Source of the DNA: Cytobacillus praedii
Lineage (GTDB): Bacteria > Bacillota > Bacilli > Bacillales > Cytobacillaceae
Reading direction: 5' to 3'
Length of the DNA stretch: 64,000 nucleotides
Assembly: GCF_001439605.1 (NCBI RefSeq)
Contig: NZ_LMBX01000001.1
Span: forward strand, 291,154 to 355,153
In this document: positions 18,023-26,780 of the stretch, in pieces
Position numbering within the stretch: position 1 is the stretch's first letter
Layout of the letters: each line of letters starts with the position of its first letter
The notes under the pieces: model-generated
Database searches by the model: none
What the model saw: only the letters and a program-made list of their open reading frames with translations
What the model was told of the DNA's origin: nothing
Program-made: the position numbers and the translations under genes

Positions 18023-19726
18023 TTATAGTTTAAATTGGTGGACGATCATTCTAAGCTCATCGGCCATTTGACTAAGTACTGTCGTAGAGGATGAAATTTC
18101 CTCCATGGTCGCATTTTGTTCTTCTGCTGCAGCGGCAACGTTTTGGGACCGTTCTGAAGCCTCGGTTGATAAATGGGCGACCTCATCCATCGTTTGCTGC
18201 ATATTTTGTGTGCTTGCATTGACCTGCTCGATTACAGCAGAAATTTCTTCCGTTTGAGCAGAAACCTCGCTAACCATTCGGGCAATTTCCTGGAAGCTAG
18301 ATTGGGTAGTCTTAGCCATTTCAATGCCGCTTTCCACATTTTGAAGGGACTCCTCCATCGCTTGATTTGCCTCCATAACTTCCTGACGAATGACACCAAT
18401 CAAGCTGCTGATTTCACCCGCTGCTCCATTAGACTGCTCTGCTAGCTTGCGAACCTCATCAGCCACGACGGCAAACCCTTTTCCATGTTCTCCAGCACGT
18501 GCTGCTTCAATGGCTGCGTTTAATGCTAACAAGTTTGTTTGATTCGTAATCGCTGTAATCAAGGTGACAATTCGTTCAATTTCCTTTGATTTTTGTTCAA
18601 GGGAGTTAACGATTTGCGCAGTTGATGCTGAAGAACGCTGAATATCAATCATCTTATCCATTGTGTTATCCATGATTGATGTTCCTTCATGTGTTGCTTC
18701 CGTTGTTTCAACTGCAAGGTTGGACACATTAGCAACAGACTCAGAAGCCTGATTCATTCCTTTGCCTATTTCCTCGATTACTTTGCGGCTCGTGATTGTG
18801 CTTTCTAATTGAACAGTTGAACCCTCGGAGATGTCCATAATCGCTTCTGTTACCTGTTGTAGCGAGTTCGATGTTTCTTCTGCACTGGCAGCTAATTCTT
18901 CTGACGTCGAAGCGACAAGTACAACATTTGAGTCAATGTTATGAACAATTTTAATTAATTTGTCCAGCATTTGATTGAAGCTTCCGGCCATTTCACCGAT
19001 TTCATCACGATTCTTAATCTTTAACTCTCCAACAGTTAGATCACCTGTTGCCATTAGTGTGAATTTCTCTGCTAGTTTTACGATTGGCTTTTGGATGAGG
19101 CGAAGAATGAATATAACCATTGTAATAACAAAAAGTATAGATATTATCACTAATATTAACATGGTAATAGTGTTAGAGTTGTATAATTGAATGCCTTCAT
19201 CTTCAATGTCTGATGCTTGTTTTTCATGCATTAAGATCAGCTGATCTATATCTTTATCCATAGCATCGTACAAGACTTGTGCATCATAAAATTGTAATAC
19301 GGCATTTTCAGTTTGGTTTTGGATTTTAAGCTCTTTTGCTTTGGCAGTTGCATCTAAGAATGTTTCCCATTTTTTTCGAAGACTTTGGCCGATTGCCTTG
19401 GCATCTTCGCTTTTCAAACTCTGTTTTTCGTATTCATCGAACATTTGATCAATGCTAGCTTTAGTGTCATCCATTTGCTTTGAAAATTTATCGAGATATT
19501 CTGGGTCACTCGATAATAAGTATTTTTGAGCGGTTGACAAATAGCGTTCTGTTGTAAAGTTGATATCGCCAACTTGTCTAATTCCGGGAATAACCTCTTT
19601 ATTTATAACCTTTGCATTTTCGTTCAATCTTGATGATGTGACAAATGATGAGGCACAAATCACACCAATTAATACTAAAAAGGCACCAAAGATGATAACG
19701 ATTTTTTTGCGGATGGACCATTTCAT
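18023..19726 (-). CDS. Methyl-accepting chemotaxis protein
   Basis: Transmembrane chemoreceptor, 567 residues. Order: membrane helix (about 6-28), four-helix-bundle sensor region (about 30-180), second membrane helix (about 185-207), HAMP (about 208-260), then the signalling domain. The CheA/CheW contact tip [20 protein letters not shown] is followed by [20 protein letters not shown]. The ligand is unknown. ATG 19726 has AAGGAG 8 bases before it; GTG 19744 overlaps that site and is rejected. Confidence 0.95.
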   Translation of the reverse strand: MKWSIRKKIVIIFGAFLVLIGVICASSFVTSSRLNENAKVINKEVIPGIRQVGDINFTTERYLSTAQKYLLSSDPEYLDKFSKQMDDTKASIDQMFDEYEKQSLKSEDAKAIGQSLRKKWETFLDATAKAKELKIQNQTENAVLQFYDAQVLYDAMDKDIDQLILMHEKQASDIEDEGIQLYNSNTITMLILVIISILFVITMVIFILRLIQKPIVKLAEKFTLMATGDLTVGELKIKNRDEIGEMAGSFNQMLDKLIKIVHNIDSNVVLVASTSEELAASAEETSNSLQQVTEAIMDISEGSTVQLESTITSRKVIEEIGKGMNQASESVANVSNLAVETTEATHEGTSIMDNTMDKMIDIQRSSASTAQIVNSLEQKSKEIERIVTLITAITNQTNLLALNAAIEAARAGEHGKGFAVVADEVRKLAEQSNGAAGEISSLIGVIRQEVMEANQAMEESLQNVESGIEMAKTTQSSFQEIARMVSEVSAQTEEISAVIEQVNASTQNMQQTMDEVAHLSTEASERSQNVAAAAEEQNATMEEISSSTTVLSQMADELRMIVHQFKL

Positions 19727-20146
19727 TCCTGCATTCTCCTTCACTTGATGAAAGTAATTTATTAGAAATCCTTAGCGGATACATACCGTATATTGAACTT
19801 TTAGTCGTTTATGCATAGGTAAAATATGTAGCTTAACCAATGATCCAATCATTCGACAAAAATCGCTATAATTTTCTTGAACTAATCATAATACGAAATA
19901 TTTAAATTGGACAGCATTTTTTTTATGAAAAGTCAAATAAAATAGGTCTGACCTTTTCCGACAAATTTCTTGGGAAATAATTATTTTTCGTCAAAGGCTT
20001 TCTGGTATAAAAAAGAAAGAAATTTCAATTTATTAATCAAATTTTCAAAAAATTATCCGAATACCTTGTCCCTATTATGTTTTTGATGCATATATAAGCA
20101 ACCAAGCTAATAGACTGTTACTAACCTTACAAAGAGAGTGTCTGAG
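19727..20146. other. Intergenic region upstream of mcp and spoIIID
   Basis: About 420 bp of AT-rich sequence between divergent genes. A possible mother-cell -10 (GCATATATAA, 20088-20097) lacks a good -35. No clear SigD promoter for the chemoreceptor was found. Confidence 0.4.
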
Positions 20147-20254
20147 GTGAGGATTCGTTTGCGAATTAATAATGTATGTGCTCGGGACATGTTTATTCAT
20201 AGCAAGTTCAGAAAGTGTTTGCTTTCTGCCGCATGGAGGGAAAAGAAGAATTGA
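20147..20254 (+). CDS. usd: usd-like leader ORF upstream of spoIIID
   Basis: A 35-codon ORF starts at GTG 20147, 10 bases after AAGAGAG, and reads RLRINNVCARDMF then IHSKFRKCLLSAAWREKKN. In B. subtilis the short ORF usd lies directly upstream of spoIIID and must be translated for spoIIID translation. Position, size and the downstream hairpin over the spoIIID start fit that arrangement. Assignment is by context, not by alignment. Confidence 0.6.
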   Translation: MRIRLRINNVCARDMFIHSKFRKCLLSAAWREKKN

Positions 20255-20316
20255 ATTTATAAGAATGAAAACGTGCGGAATGGTGTAGCAGTCAAGGCGA
20301 AAAGCGGGTCTCATTT

Positions 20317-20356
20317 CACACTTCTCACATCCAATTTAGGGAGGGCGAGTGGTGTG
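20317..20356 (+). promoter_or_regulatory. Hairpin masking the spoIIID ribosome binding site and start
   Basis: CACAC-TT-CTC (20317-20326) can pair with GAG-TG-GTGTG (20347-20356). The loop holds AGGGAGGG and the stem takes in the GTG start. This fits control by translation of the leader ORF. Confidence 0.5.
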
Positions 20357-20626
20357 CACGATTACATCAAAGAGAGAACTATCAAGATTGGAAAGTATAT
20401 CGTGGAGACGAGAAAAACGGTTCGCGTCATCGCGAAGGAGTTTGGCGTATCCAAAAGTACAGTCCATAAAGATCTAACAGAAAGACTTCCTGAAATCAAT
20501 CCCGAATTAGCCGTCGAGGTTAAAGAAATCCTAGATTACCATAAATCAATCCGCCACTTACGAGGGGGAGAAGCAACAAAAATGAAGTATAAAAAGGAGG
20601 AGCTGGAAGAGGAGCCCATCAAGTAA
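20354..20626 (+). CDS. spoIIID: Sporulation transcription factor SpoIIID
   Basis: Mother-cell DNA-binding protein that activates or represses SigE genes and sigK. 90 residues, nearly identical to B. subtilis SpoIIID (HDYIKERTIKIGKYIVET). The helix-turn-helix is VRVIAKEFGVSKSTVHKDL (about 23-41), followed by the basic C-terminal DNA-binding helix. The frame is open from 20273, but GTG 20354 is the conserved start and has GGGAGGG before it. Confidence 0.97.
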   Translation: MHDYIKERTIKIGKYIVETRKTVRVIAKEFGVSKSTVHKDLTERLPEINPELAVEVKEILDYHKSIRHLRGGEATKMKYKKEELEEEPIK

Positions 20627-20784
20627 TAGATATGAATATAATCATCATAAAAAAAATAGCAGTGATAAGGGCAATTGGCAGTGGGCTAATTGCTTTTATT
20701 ATTGCAGAGATGCAGATAAATGGAGTCATCCATTCATCCGCTGAGTCTTCTTCCGACAAAAACCTGCAAAAATCCCAACAATTT

Positions 20785-20814
20785 TTGACAAATCATTATT
20801 TAAATCACTATGAG
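20785..20814 (+). promoter_or_regulatory. Candidate SigA promoter upstream of mbl
   Basis: TTGACA (consensus -35) is followed after 18 bp by TATGAG, about 215 bp before the mbl start. The rest of 20627-21028 holds no supported gene; a 65-codon frame at 20632 lacks a ribosome binding site. Confidence 0.45.
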
Positions 20815-21028
20815 TGTGGTAGAATATAAAATTAGGATAGAACTTGGTTCGTATAATCAAATGAGCATCTATGAAGCAGTAATAATTAATAGCGAAGTTC
20901 GCTTAAAATAGCTTAAACATAAGAGATTGTGCTTGGCTGGTTTTCTTTAAAAAGCAGACGCCTTGCGCTTTTCTTATGAGCCAGGGCGGACGAGGAAGGC
21001 CAAAAAGTGCAAGGAGGAAAGAGTAGGA

Positions 21029-22030
21029 ATGTTTGCGAGGGATATTGGTATTGACTTAGGAACGGCTAACGTGCTTATTCACGTAAAGGGCCGTGGCATT
21101 GTATTGAATGAGCCATCTGTTGTAGCAATCGACAGAAACAATAATAAAGTTCTAGCTGTTGGTGAAGAGGCACGCCGTATGGTCGGGCGTACACCTGGAA
21201 ATATTGCAGCCATTCGTCCATTAAAAGACGGCGTAATTGCAGACTTTGATGTGACAGAAGCGATGTTAAAGCATTTTATTAATAAATTAAATGTGAAGGG
21301 CTTTCTATCAAAGCCACGCATTTTAATTTGCTGTCCAACAAACATTACGAGTGTGGAGCAAAAGGCAATCAAAGAAGCTGCTGAAAAAAGCGGCGGCAAA
21401 AAAATCTATTTAGAAGAAGAACCGAAAGTAGCAGCAATCGGTGCTGGCATGGATATTTTCCAGCCAAGCGGGAATATGGTTGTTGACATTGGCGGCGGAA
21501 CAACAGATGTAGCTGTATTATCAATGGGAGACATTGTTACTTCTTCATCCATAAAAATGGCTGGCGATACCTTTGATAGTGAAATCCTTCAATATATTAA
21601 GCGTGAGTACAAGCTTCTAATCGGGGAAAGAACAGCTGAAAATATTAAAATAAATATTGGAACAGTATTCCCGGGTTCACGAAGCGAAGAAATGGAAATT
21701 CGCGGACGCGACATGGTTTCAGGTCTTCCAAGAACGATTACTGTACGTTCAGAAGAAATTGAACTTGCACTAAGAGAGTCAGTTGCTGTTATCGTCCAGG
21801 CGGCAAAAAGCGTCCTAGAACGCACACCACCTGAACTTTCAGCAGATATCATTGACCGCGGTGTGATCTTAACAGGAGGCGGTGCATTGCTTCATGGCAT
21901 CGATACACTGCTTGCTGAAGAATTAAAGGTTCCTGTTTTAATTGCTGAGAACCCAATGGATTGTGTAGCTATTGGAACCGGTATCATGCTTGATAACATT
22001 GATAAGCTTCCTCGAAGAAAGCTCGGATAA
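21029..22030 (+). CDS. mbl: MreB-like rod-shape protein Mbl
   Basis: Bacterial actin that guides lateral cell-wall synthesis. 333 residues, very close to B. subtilis Mbl: DIGIDLGTANVLIHVKG (phosphate 1), MVVDIGGGTTDVAVLSMG (phosphate 2), RGVILTGGGALLHGID (adenosine). ATG 21029 (MFARDIG) is the family start, with AAGGAGG upstream. A perfect terminator follows. Confidence 0.98.
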   Translation: MFARDIGIDLGTANVLIHVKGRGIVLNEPSVVAIDRNNNKVLAVGEEARRMVGRTPGNIAAIRPLKDGVIADFDVTEAMLKHFINKLNVKGFLSKPRILICCPTNITSVEQKAIKEAAEKSGGKKIYLEEEPKVAAIGAGMDIFQPSGNMVVDIGGGTTDVAVLSMGDIVTSSSIKMAGDTFDSEILQYIKREYKLLIGERTAENIKINIGTVFPGSRSEEMEIRGRDMVSGLPRTITVRSEEIELALRESVAVIVQAAKSVLERTPPELSADIIDRGVILTGGGALLHGIDTLLAEELKVPVLIAENPMDCVAIGTGIMLDNIDKLPRRKLG

Positions 22031-22035
22031 TATAG

Positions 22036-22066
22036 AAATAGCCTGCCTTTTAAGGCAGGCTATTTT
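22036..22066 (+). terminator. mbl terminator
   Basis: AAATAGCCTGCCTT / AAGGCAGGCTATTT is a 14-bp perfect stem with a minimal loop, closed by TTTT. Confidence 0.92.
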
Positions 22067-22205
22067 CGATGAAGGAAACGGGAGCTTTCTAGCAAAAAAT
22101 ATGAATTACTTCTAAGCATTTCTGCATAAATCTTCTATTTCATACTTTTTCCTGCAAAAATATAATGTATATTTTCTGGTTTTTTTTTATAATAGAGGTA
22201 GTGTC

Positions 22206-22233
22206 TAAAAAAAGATTTGTGAATAGGCGATTA
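22206..22233 (+). promoter_or_regulatory. Candidate SigD promoter of flhO-flhP
   Basis: TAAA, 16 bp, GGCGATTA approximates the SigD (motility) consensus TAAA-N15-GCCGATAT. A second SigD-like -10 (GTCGATAA at 22247) has no matching -35. Confidence 0.45.
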
Positions 22234-22274
22234 ATATACATAATTAGTCGATAAATATAATGAGGTGAACATTC

Positions 22275-23099
22275 ATGTTCAGAGGGTTTTATACAGTTGC
22301 TTCTGGGATGCTTGCGCAGCAAAGAAGAACGGAAATGTTAACGAATAATATGGCAAATGCTAATACACCGGGCTTTAAAGAAGATCAATCATCATTAAGA
22401 GCGTTTCCTGAAATGCTATTGCAGCGGATGGATGATCAAGGTGCTCATATTCCAACTCAAAAGGGGCTTAATCTCCCTTTTAATAAACAAATTGGTTCTC
22501 TTAGCACAGGTGTCTACATGCAGGAGGCGATTCCGGCATTTAAACAGGGGGATTTAAGGGAAACAGGACTTGGAACAGATATGGCGCTTTTGGATGTTTC
22601 TATGCCTGAGAATGGCTCTGTGTTCTTTTCAGTGACAGGTCCCAATGGGGAAACGCAGTACACAAGAAATGGAAACTTTACCGTTGATAGCCAAGGTTTT
22701 CTAACGACTGCAAGCGGATTGCGCGTACTAAATGATGCTGGAAACCCGATCCAGCTAACAAGTGATCAGTTTACAGTCAATGAAAATGGAGTATTAACTG
22801 GTGAGGGCGGCGTTACAGCTAGACTAGGCATTGGATTTTCAGCAGATGCAAACCGTCTTATCAAGCTCGGAGACGGGCTGTATCAAACAGAGGATGGAAA
22901 TGCATTAGCAAATGCTTATAATGAACCTAACGCACAATTTAAGCTGCAGCAGGGTTTTATCGAGCGCTCTAATGTGGATGTCAGCAGAACAATGACAGAT
23001 ATGATGACCGCTTATCGTGCATTTGAAGCCAATCAAAAGGTCTTGCAGGCATATGATAAAAGCATGGAAAAAGCCGCAAATGAAGTCGGCAGAATCTAA
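22275..23099 (+). CDS. flhO: Flagellar rod/hook-basal-body protein FlhO
   Basis: 274 residues, FlgF/FlgG family. The N-terminal rod motif GFYTVASGMLAQQRRTEMLT then NNMANANTPGFKEDQ is clear, as is the C-terminal SNVDVSRTMTDMMTAYRAFE signature. In B. subtilis FlhO and FlhP form the distal flagellar rod and are encoded next to mbl, as here. ATG with GAGGTGA before it. flhP follows 18 bp later. Confidence 0.95.
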   Translation: MFRGFYTVASGMLAQQRRTEMLTNNMANANTPGFKEDQSSLRAFPEMLLQRMDDQGAHIPTQKGLNLPFNKQIGSLSTGVYMQEAIPAFKQGDLRETGLGTDMALLDVSMPENGSVFFSVTGPNGETQYTRNGNFTVDSQGFLTTASGLRVLNDAGNPIQLTSDQFTVNENGVLTGEGGVTARLGIGFSADANRLIKLGDGLYQTEDGNALANAYNEPNAQFKLQQGFIERSNVDVSRTMTDMMTAYRAFEANQKVLQAYDKSMEKAANEVGRI

Positions 23100-23117
23100 G
23101 GGAAAGGAGGACGTGCA

Positions 23118-23960
23118 ATGAATAGAACAATGATTACAGCGACGAATACGCTTTCTCAATTGCAAAAGCAGATGGATATTGTCAGCAATAATATGGCAAA
23201 CATTGATACAACTGGCTATAAGCGCAGAGAGGCAAGCTTTACCGATCTTTTGTTTCAGCAATTTAATAATCAGCATAATGCCAATGCTGAAGGAAACCGT
23301 TTGACGCCAAATGGGATCCGACAAGGGGTTGGGGCAAAGCTTGCTCAATCAAAAATCGTCATGTCACAAGGAAGCATCAAAGATACCGGCCGTGCCCTTG
23401 ATGCGGCATTTACAAAGGAAGGCCAATATTTCCGTGTGCTCGAGCAAAGTGAAAACGGTTCGGCGATTCGCTATACGCGTGACGGTGCTTTCTACCTGTC
23501 GCCGCTGTCGGATACGGAAACCATGGTTGTAACGGGGAATGGCTATCCGGTTTTGGATGAAAATAATAATCCGATTACGATCAATGGACGAGTAAATGAT
23601 TACGAAATAACGACAAATGGGCGTTTAATTGCAAAAATGGAAAATGGCGGGACGAGTGAATTCAACCTTGGTGTCGTTCAAGTGAATAAACCGCAATTCC
23701 TTGAGCAAAAAGGCGGTAATCTTCTAGGTCTGCCAGAAAATATGGCTGAATTAAATGTACCTGTGAATGAAATCTTGACTGAGCTGAACGGTCCGATGCG
23801 TAATCAAGTCTCAATTCAGCAACGTGCACTGGAGCAGTCAAATGTAGACATGTCTAAAGAAATGACCGATCTAATTAACCTCCAGCGCGCCTATCAGTTC
23901 CAGTCTAGATCTGTTTCAATTGCAGATCAAATGATGGGATTAGTGAACGGAATTCGTTAA
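23118..23960 (+). CDS. flhP: Flagellar rod/hook-basal-body protein FlhP
   Basis: 280 residues, FlgF/FlgG family and paralogous to the preceding FlhO. N-terminal QMDIVSNNMANIDTTGYKRR and C-terminal QSNVDMSKEMTDLINLQRAY are the axial-protein ends that polymerise. ATG follows GGAAAGGAGG. Confidence 0.95.
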   Translation: MNRTMITATNTLSQLQKQMDIVSNNMANIDTTGYKRREASFTDLLFQQFNNQHNANAEGNRLTPNGIRQGVGAKLAQSKIVMSQGSIKDTGRALDAAFTKEGQYFRVLEQSENGSAIRYTRDGAFYLSPLSDTETMVVTGNGYPVLDENNNPITINGRVNDYEITTNGRLIAKMENGGTSEFNLGVVQVNKPQFLEQKGGNLLGLPENMAELNVPVNEILTELNGPMRNQVSIQQRALEQSNVDMSKEMTDLINLQRAYQFQSRSVSIADQMMGLVNGIR

Positions 23961-23973
23961 AGGGGAAAGTACA

Positions 23974-24246
23974 ATGTCGATAAACAACAATAATCAAGAA
24001 GCAGCGAAAACGCGTGAGCAGTTTAAAAAAGAGAATAACCCCCAACCGGCAAAAGTGCGCAGACGCCGTATTCGGGTGCGCATCCTACCGATCTGGCTGC
24101 GGATTATCATTGTTGCGGCTTTAATTTTCCTAAGTCTCATTGCTGGTGCAGCCGTTGGATACGGTGTGATTGGGAATGGGGAAGCAAAGGATATTTTTAA
24201 GAAATCAACATGGACGCATATTGTTGATTTAATTGAAAAAGAATAA
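23974..24246 (+). CDS. EpuA-type small membrane protein
   Basis: 90 residues: charged Gln/Asn/Lys-rich N-terminus, an Arg-rich stretch (KVRRRRIRVRILPIWLR), one membrane helix, and a conserved tail ending WTHIVDLIEKE. This is the layout of the EpuA family (Pfam), often mislabelled as DNA-directed RNA polymerase subunit beta in bacilli, where it also follows flhP. Function is unknown. It starts 13 bp after flhP behind AAAGGGGAAAG. Confidence 0.8.
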   Translation: MSINNNNQEAAKTREQFKKENNPQPAKVRRRRIRVRILPIWLRIIIVAALIFLSLIAGAAVGYGVIGNGEAKDIFKKSTWTHIVDLIEKE

Positions 24247-24369
24247 CGGAAAGCTAGATGGGAGGCGCTATGCCTCTCTTTTTTTATGTGAATCATCCCA
24301 GCGAAGGCCCTCCAGTCTATACATATGCGGTTTTTTTTAGTAAAATGAACATAAGATATAACCTATTAC

Positions 24370-24384
24370 TAGTAGGAGGTACTA
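24370..24384 (+). promoter_or_regulatory. Hairpin around the fabZ ribosome binding site
   Basis: TAGTA / TACTA pair with GGAGG exactly in the loop. The right arm AGGTACTAA also resembles a half-site of the FapR lipid-synthesis repressor; the left half does not match well. Confidence 0.35.
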
Positions 24385-24386
24385 AT

Positions 24387-24809
24387 ATGTTGGATATAAC
24401 GCAAATTAAAGAAATCATTCCCCATCGTTACCCATTTTTGCTAATTGATAAAATTCTTGAGGTAGAGGAAGGCCAGAAGGCGATTGGAATCAAAAATGTG
24501 ACAGCAAATGAGGAGTTTTTCAATGGGCACTTTCCAGAGTATCCTGTTATGCCAGGTGTCCTTATTGTTGAAGCGTTAGCACAGGTTGGTGCTGTTGCAA
24601 TGCTAATTAAAGAGGAAAATCGCGGCCGTCTTGCCTTCTTTGGCGGGATTGATAAATGCCGATTTAAAAGACAAGTTGTGCCTGGTGATCAGCTGCGCTT
24701 AGAAGTCGAAATCATTCGTGTAAAAGGGCCGGTTGGGAAAGGCAAGGCTGTCGCTACGGTTGATGGAGAACTTGTCTGTGAAGCGGAAATTACGTTTGCT
24801 TTGAAATAA
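24387..24809 (+). CDS. fabZ: 3-hydroxyacyl-ACP dehydratase FabZ
   Basis: Cytoplasmic hotdog-fold enzyme that dehydrates 3-hydroxyacyl-ACP in fatty-acid elongation. 140 residues. The catalytic pair is His48 ([12 protein letters not shown]) and Glu62 ([10 protein letters not shown]). The frame is open from 24258, but ATG 24387 ([16 protein letters not shown]) has TAGGAGG before it and gives the normal length. Confidence 0.97.
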   Translation: MLDITQIKEIIPHRYPFLLIDKILEVEEGQKAIGIKNVTANEEFFNGHFPEYPVMPGVLIVEALAQVGAVAMLIKEENRGRLAFFGGIDKCRFKRQVVPGDQLRLEVEIIRVKGPVGKGKAVATVDGELVCEAEITFALK

Positions 24810-24843
24810 TTGAGCCTAAGGGAAAACCAGAATATACCATGAT

Positions 24844-24881
24844 ATAAAGCCAGCCCATCAAGGGCTTGGCTTTATTTTTTT
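24844..24881 (+). terminator. fabZ terminator
   Basis: TAAAGCCAGCCC pairs with GGGCTTGGCTTTA (one bulge) and is followed by a T-run. Confidence 0.88.
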
Positions 24882-24969
24882 ATGCAAGTTGCTGCGTATT
24901 TTGGGAACATTAACAGAAGACCACTATAAAAGAGGTCACCAAAAAACATGTAAGGAAGGAGTTTTTCTC

Positions 24970-25284
24970 ATGAATAAAAAGTTATTAAGCATTATTGGAG
25001 GGTCCCTGCTTACGGCAATGCTGCTAACTGGTTGCGCGAACAATGACCAAGAGCCGCCTCCAGAGGACAACAATATCAATGAGCCAGGAGTCAATGACAA
25101 CAATGGTGTGAATAATGGGAACGGTACGGATACAGATTTAAATAATGACAATGGCTTAAACAATGATAATAACGACGTTAACACAGATAATGATGGGGAC
25201 ATCATGCAAGATAATAATGATGCTGGCGAAGATGTAATTGAAGATAATTTAGATCGAAATGATAAGGATAACAAAGACAGATAA
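24970..25284 (+). CDS. Asn/Asp-rich lipoprotein
   Basis: 104 residues. Lysine-rich signal peptide with lipobox LLTGC (Cys about 22), then a chain of almost only Asn, Asp and Gly (NDNNGVNNGNGTDTDLNNDN). No folded domain is seen; it is probably a flexible membrane-anchored surface lipoprotein. ATG 24970 follows AAGGAAGGA. Function unknown. Confidence 0.75.
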   Translation: MNKKLLSIIGGSLLTAMLLTGCANNDQEPPPEDNNINEPGVNDNNGVNNGNGTDTDLNNDNGLNNDNNDVNTDNDGDIMQDNNDAGEDVIEDNLDRNDKDNKDR

Positions 25285-25285
25285 T

Positions 25286-25316
25286 AAAAAGGGACAGGGG
25301 ATACCTGTCCTTTTTA
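25286..25316. terminator. Terminator between the lipoprotein gene and ywpF
   Basis: GGACAGG / CCTGTCC with an A-run before and a T-run after serves both converging genes. Confidence 0.85.
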
Positions 25317-25324
25317 TATATAAT

Positions 25325-25759
25325 TTATTTCTCTTTAGAAAGTGTCAATTTTGGCTTGCTATGCATCATTTGATTAAATTCATTTAAAAGCTGTTCCCCT
25401 GAAAGACCTTGGGCAATTAATTTCTTCAAAACAATTTCTGCATAATCATAATTTGTTTTCTTTAATTGTCCTTTTAGAAGAATGCTTATATGATCCTCGA
25501 TGTGTTTGATTGTAACAATTTTCGTTTGAAAGGCAGCTGGGCTGTTTTCTTTTTTCGTAATAACGACTTGAACGATCAAATCCTCATCCTGTTTGGCAAG
25601 CTTCTGAAAATAGTCATCATATGAAATGTTGATATATGCCTCAATCAGCCAGGTGCTTTGATCATTTTCTTGACTAATGATTAACCCATCATCAAGCTCA
25701 ATATCTACCAATTGGTCATCCTCGACTATCTGCAGCGAGATCAGTTTAAATGTTTTCAT
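25325..25759 (-). CDS. ywpF: YwpF-like protein
   Basis: 144 residues, start MKTFKLISLQIVEDDQL. In B. subtilis ywpF also lies beside ssbB, and the family (YwpF-like) occurs only in bacilli and has no known function. No signal or membrane segment is seen. ATG follows CAGGAGGAAGAGG. Confidence 0.8.
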   Translation of the reverse strand: MKTFKLISLQIVEDDQLVDIELDDGLIISQENDQSTWLIEAYINISYDDYFQKLAKQDEDLIVQVVITKKENSPAAFQTKIVTIKHIEDHISILLKGQLKKTNYDYAEIVLKKLIAQGLSGEQLLNEFNQMMHSKPKLTLSKEK

Positions 25760-25934
25760 CCTCTTCCTCCTGTTTCAGACTCGTTTATACGGACACCTCA
25801 ACGAACTCATACCCAAATTATAACATAGCTGAAGTGGGAAACGGAAACCGCATCCATGTCGAAAAATATATGCAGAAATACTCGAAATAAGGTTATAACT
25901 GATAATAAATGCTAGAATATGGGTATATATACCT

Positions 25935-25979
25935 AAAAGGGGTGTTTCTGTATTTTTATCCCAGTCAAAATTGTATTTT
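25935..25979 (+). promoter_or_regulatory. ComK box upstream of ssbB
   Basis: Two AT-boxes are seen: AAAA-GGGGT-GTTT (25935-25947) and a perfect AAAA-TTGTA-TTTT (25967-25979), 19 bp apart. K-boxes in B. subtilis are pairs of AAAAN5TTTT with spacers of 8, 18 or 31 bp, and ssbB is a ComK target there. Confidence 0.7.
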
Positions 25980-25985
25980 CGGGCT

Positions 25986-26015
25986 TTTACGAGTTTATAG
26001 CAAAATGGTTATGAT
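25986..26015 (+). promoter_or_regulatory. ssbB core promoter
   Basis: TTTACG, 18 bp, TATGAT lies just downstream of the ComK box, the usual order for ComK-dependent promoters with a weak -35. Confidence 0.55.
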
Positions 26016-26047
26016 AGGGCTAACTTTATAGAAAGGAGAATAGGCAG

Positions 26048-26407
26048 ATGATAAATCAAGTAACGCTCGTTGGCAGGCTAACAAAGGATCCTGAGCTAAA
26101 AAGGACAGCGGAAGGAACCCCCGTAACAAATGTGACCCTTGCTGTTAATCGTCAGTATCGAAATCAGCTAGGAGAAATTGATGCAGATTTCGTGCAATGC
26201 ACACTCTGGAGAAAAGTGGCAGAGAACACCTCAAGATACTGCCGGAAAGGCTCGCTAATTGGAATTACCGGCAGAATTCAGACAAGGCATTATGATAATC
26301 AAGCAGGAAAACGCGTCTACGTAACTGAAGTGTGGGCAGACAGTGTCAAGTTTCTTGATCAAAAGAAGCCGGATGAAACGTATGCGCCAGCAGTGAGGGA
26401 GGGGTAG
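26048..26407 (+). CDS. ssbB: Competence single-stranded DNA-binding protein SsbB
   Basis: 119 residues with a full OB-fold (QVTLVGRLTKDPELKRTAEG, VQCTLWRKVAENTSRYC) but no long acidic C-terminal tail, unlike SsbA. It coats incoming single-stranded DNA during transformation. Its locus next to ywpF matches B. subtilis ssbB (ywpH). ATG follows AAAGGAG. Confidence 0.93.
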   Translation: MINQVTLVGRLTKDPELKRTAEGTPVTNVTLAVNRQYRNQLGEIDADFVQCTLWRKVAENTSRYCRKGSLIGITGRIQTRHYDNQAGKRVYVTEVWADSVKFLDQKKPDETYAPAVREG

Positions 26408-26412
26408 CGTCT

Positions 26413-26592
26413 TTGGAAAAGGAAATCGAATGCTTAGTGGAAGCACTTATTAAAATGCTTGGAAAATCAAATAAAAGAGTCATTGATTTAACTAACCGCG
26501 TCGAACAGCTGGAAGAGATTGTGCGCGAATCGGTTTTACAGGATGACAAATCAGAACCCATTAAGGAGATTCATGCTGCATTTACTAACTAA
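26413..26592 (+). CDS. Small coiled-coil protein coupled to ssbB
   Basis: A 59-codon ORF starts at TTG 26413, with GGGAGGGG (the end of ssbB) 8 bases upstream. It reads EKEIECLVEALIKMLGKSNK then RVIDLTNRVEQLEEIVRESV, a regular heptad pattern (L, V, I, L) of a short coiled coil, followed by a charged tail. No family is recognised. The 5-bp gap after ssbB implies co-translation and shared ComK control. Confidence 0.7.
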   Translation: MEKEIECLVEALIKMLGKSNKRVIDLTNRVEQLEEIVRESVLQDDKSEPIKEIHAAFTN

Positions 26593-26686
26593 ACTAAACT
26601 TCTCAAATATTTTCACCGTAATACTCTATTCCCATTGCCCTCTATATAAAAATTCAATTCAAATCCTCGTATTTCCTCATTCCTTC

Positions 26687-26711
26687 CCGGCACAAATGTG
26701 CCGGATTTTTT
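26687..26711 (+). terminator. Terminator of the ssbB operon
   Basis: CCGGCAC-AAAT-GTGCCGG perfect stem followed by ATTTTTT. Confidence 0.92.
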
Positions 26712-26780
26712 CATTTAATAGGGAGGTGAGGTGGGGGACCGTCTTTGTTGATTTTTTTCTTTCGTTGAGCATCAAAGATT

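Noticed and set aside
20632-20829. 65-codon ORF between spoIIID and mbl
   Set aside because: No ribosome binding site, and it overlaps the probable mbl promoter.
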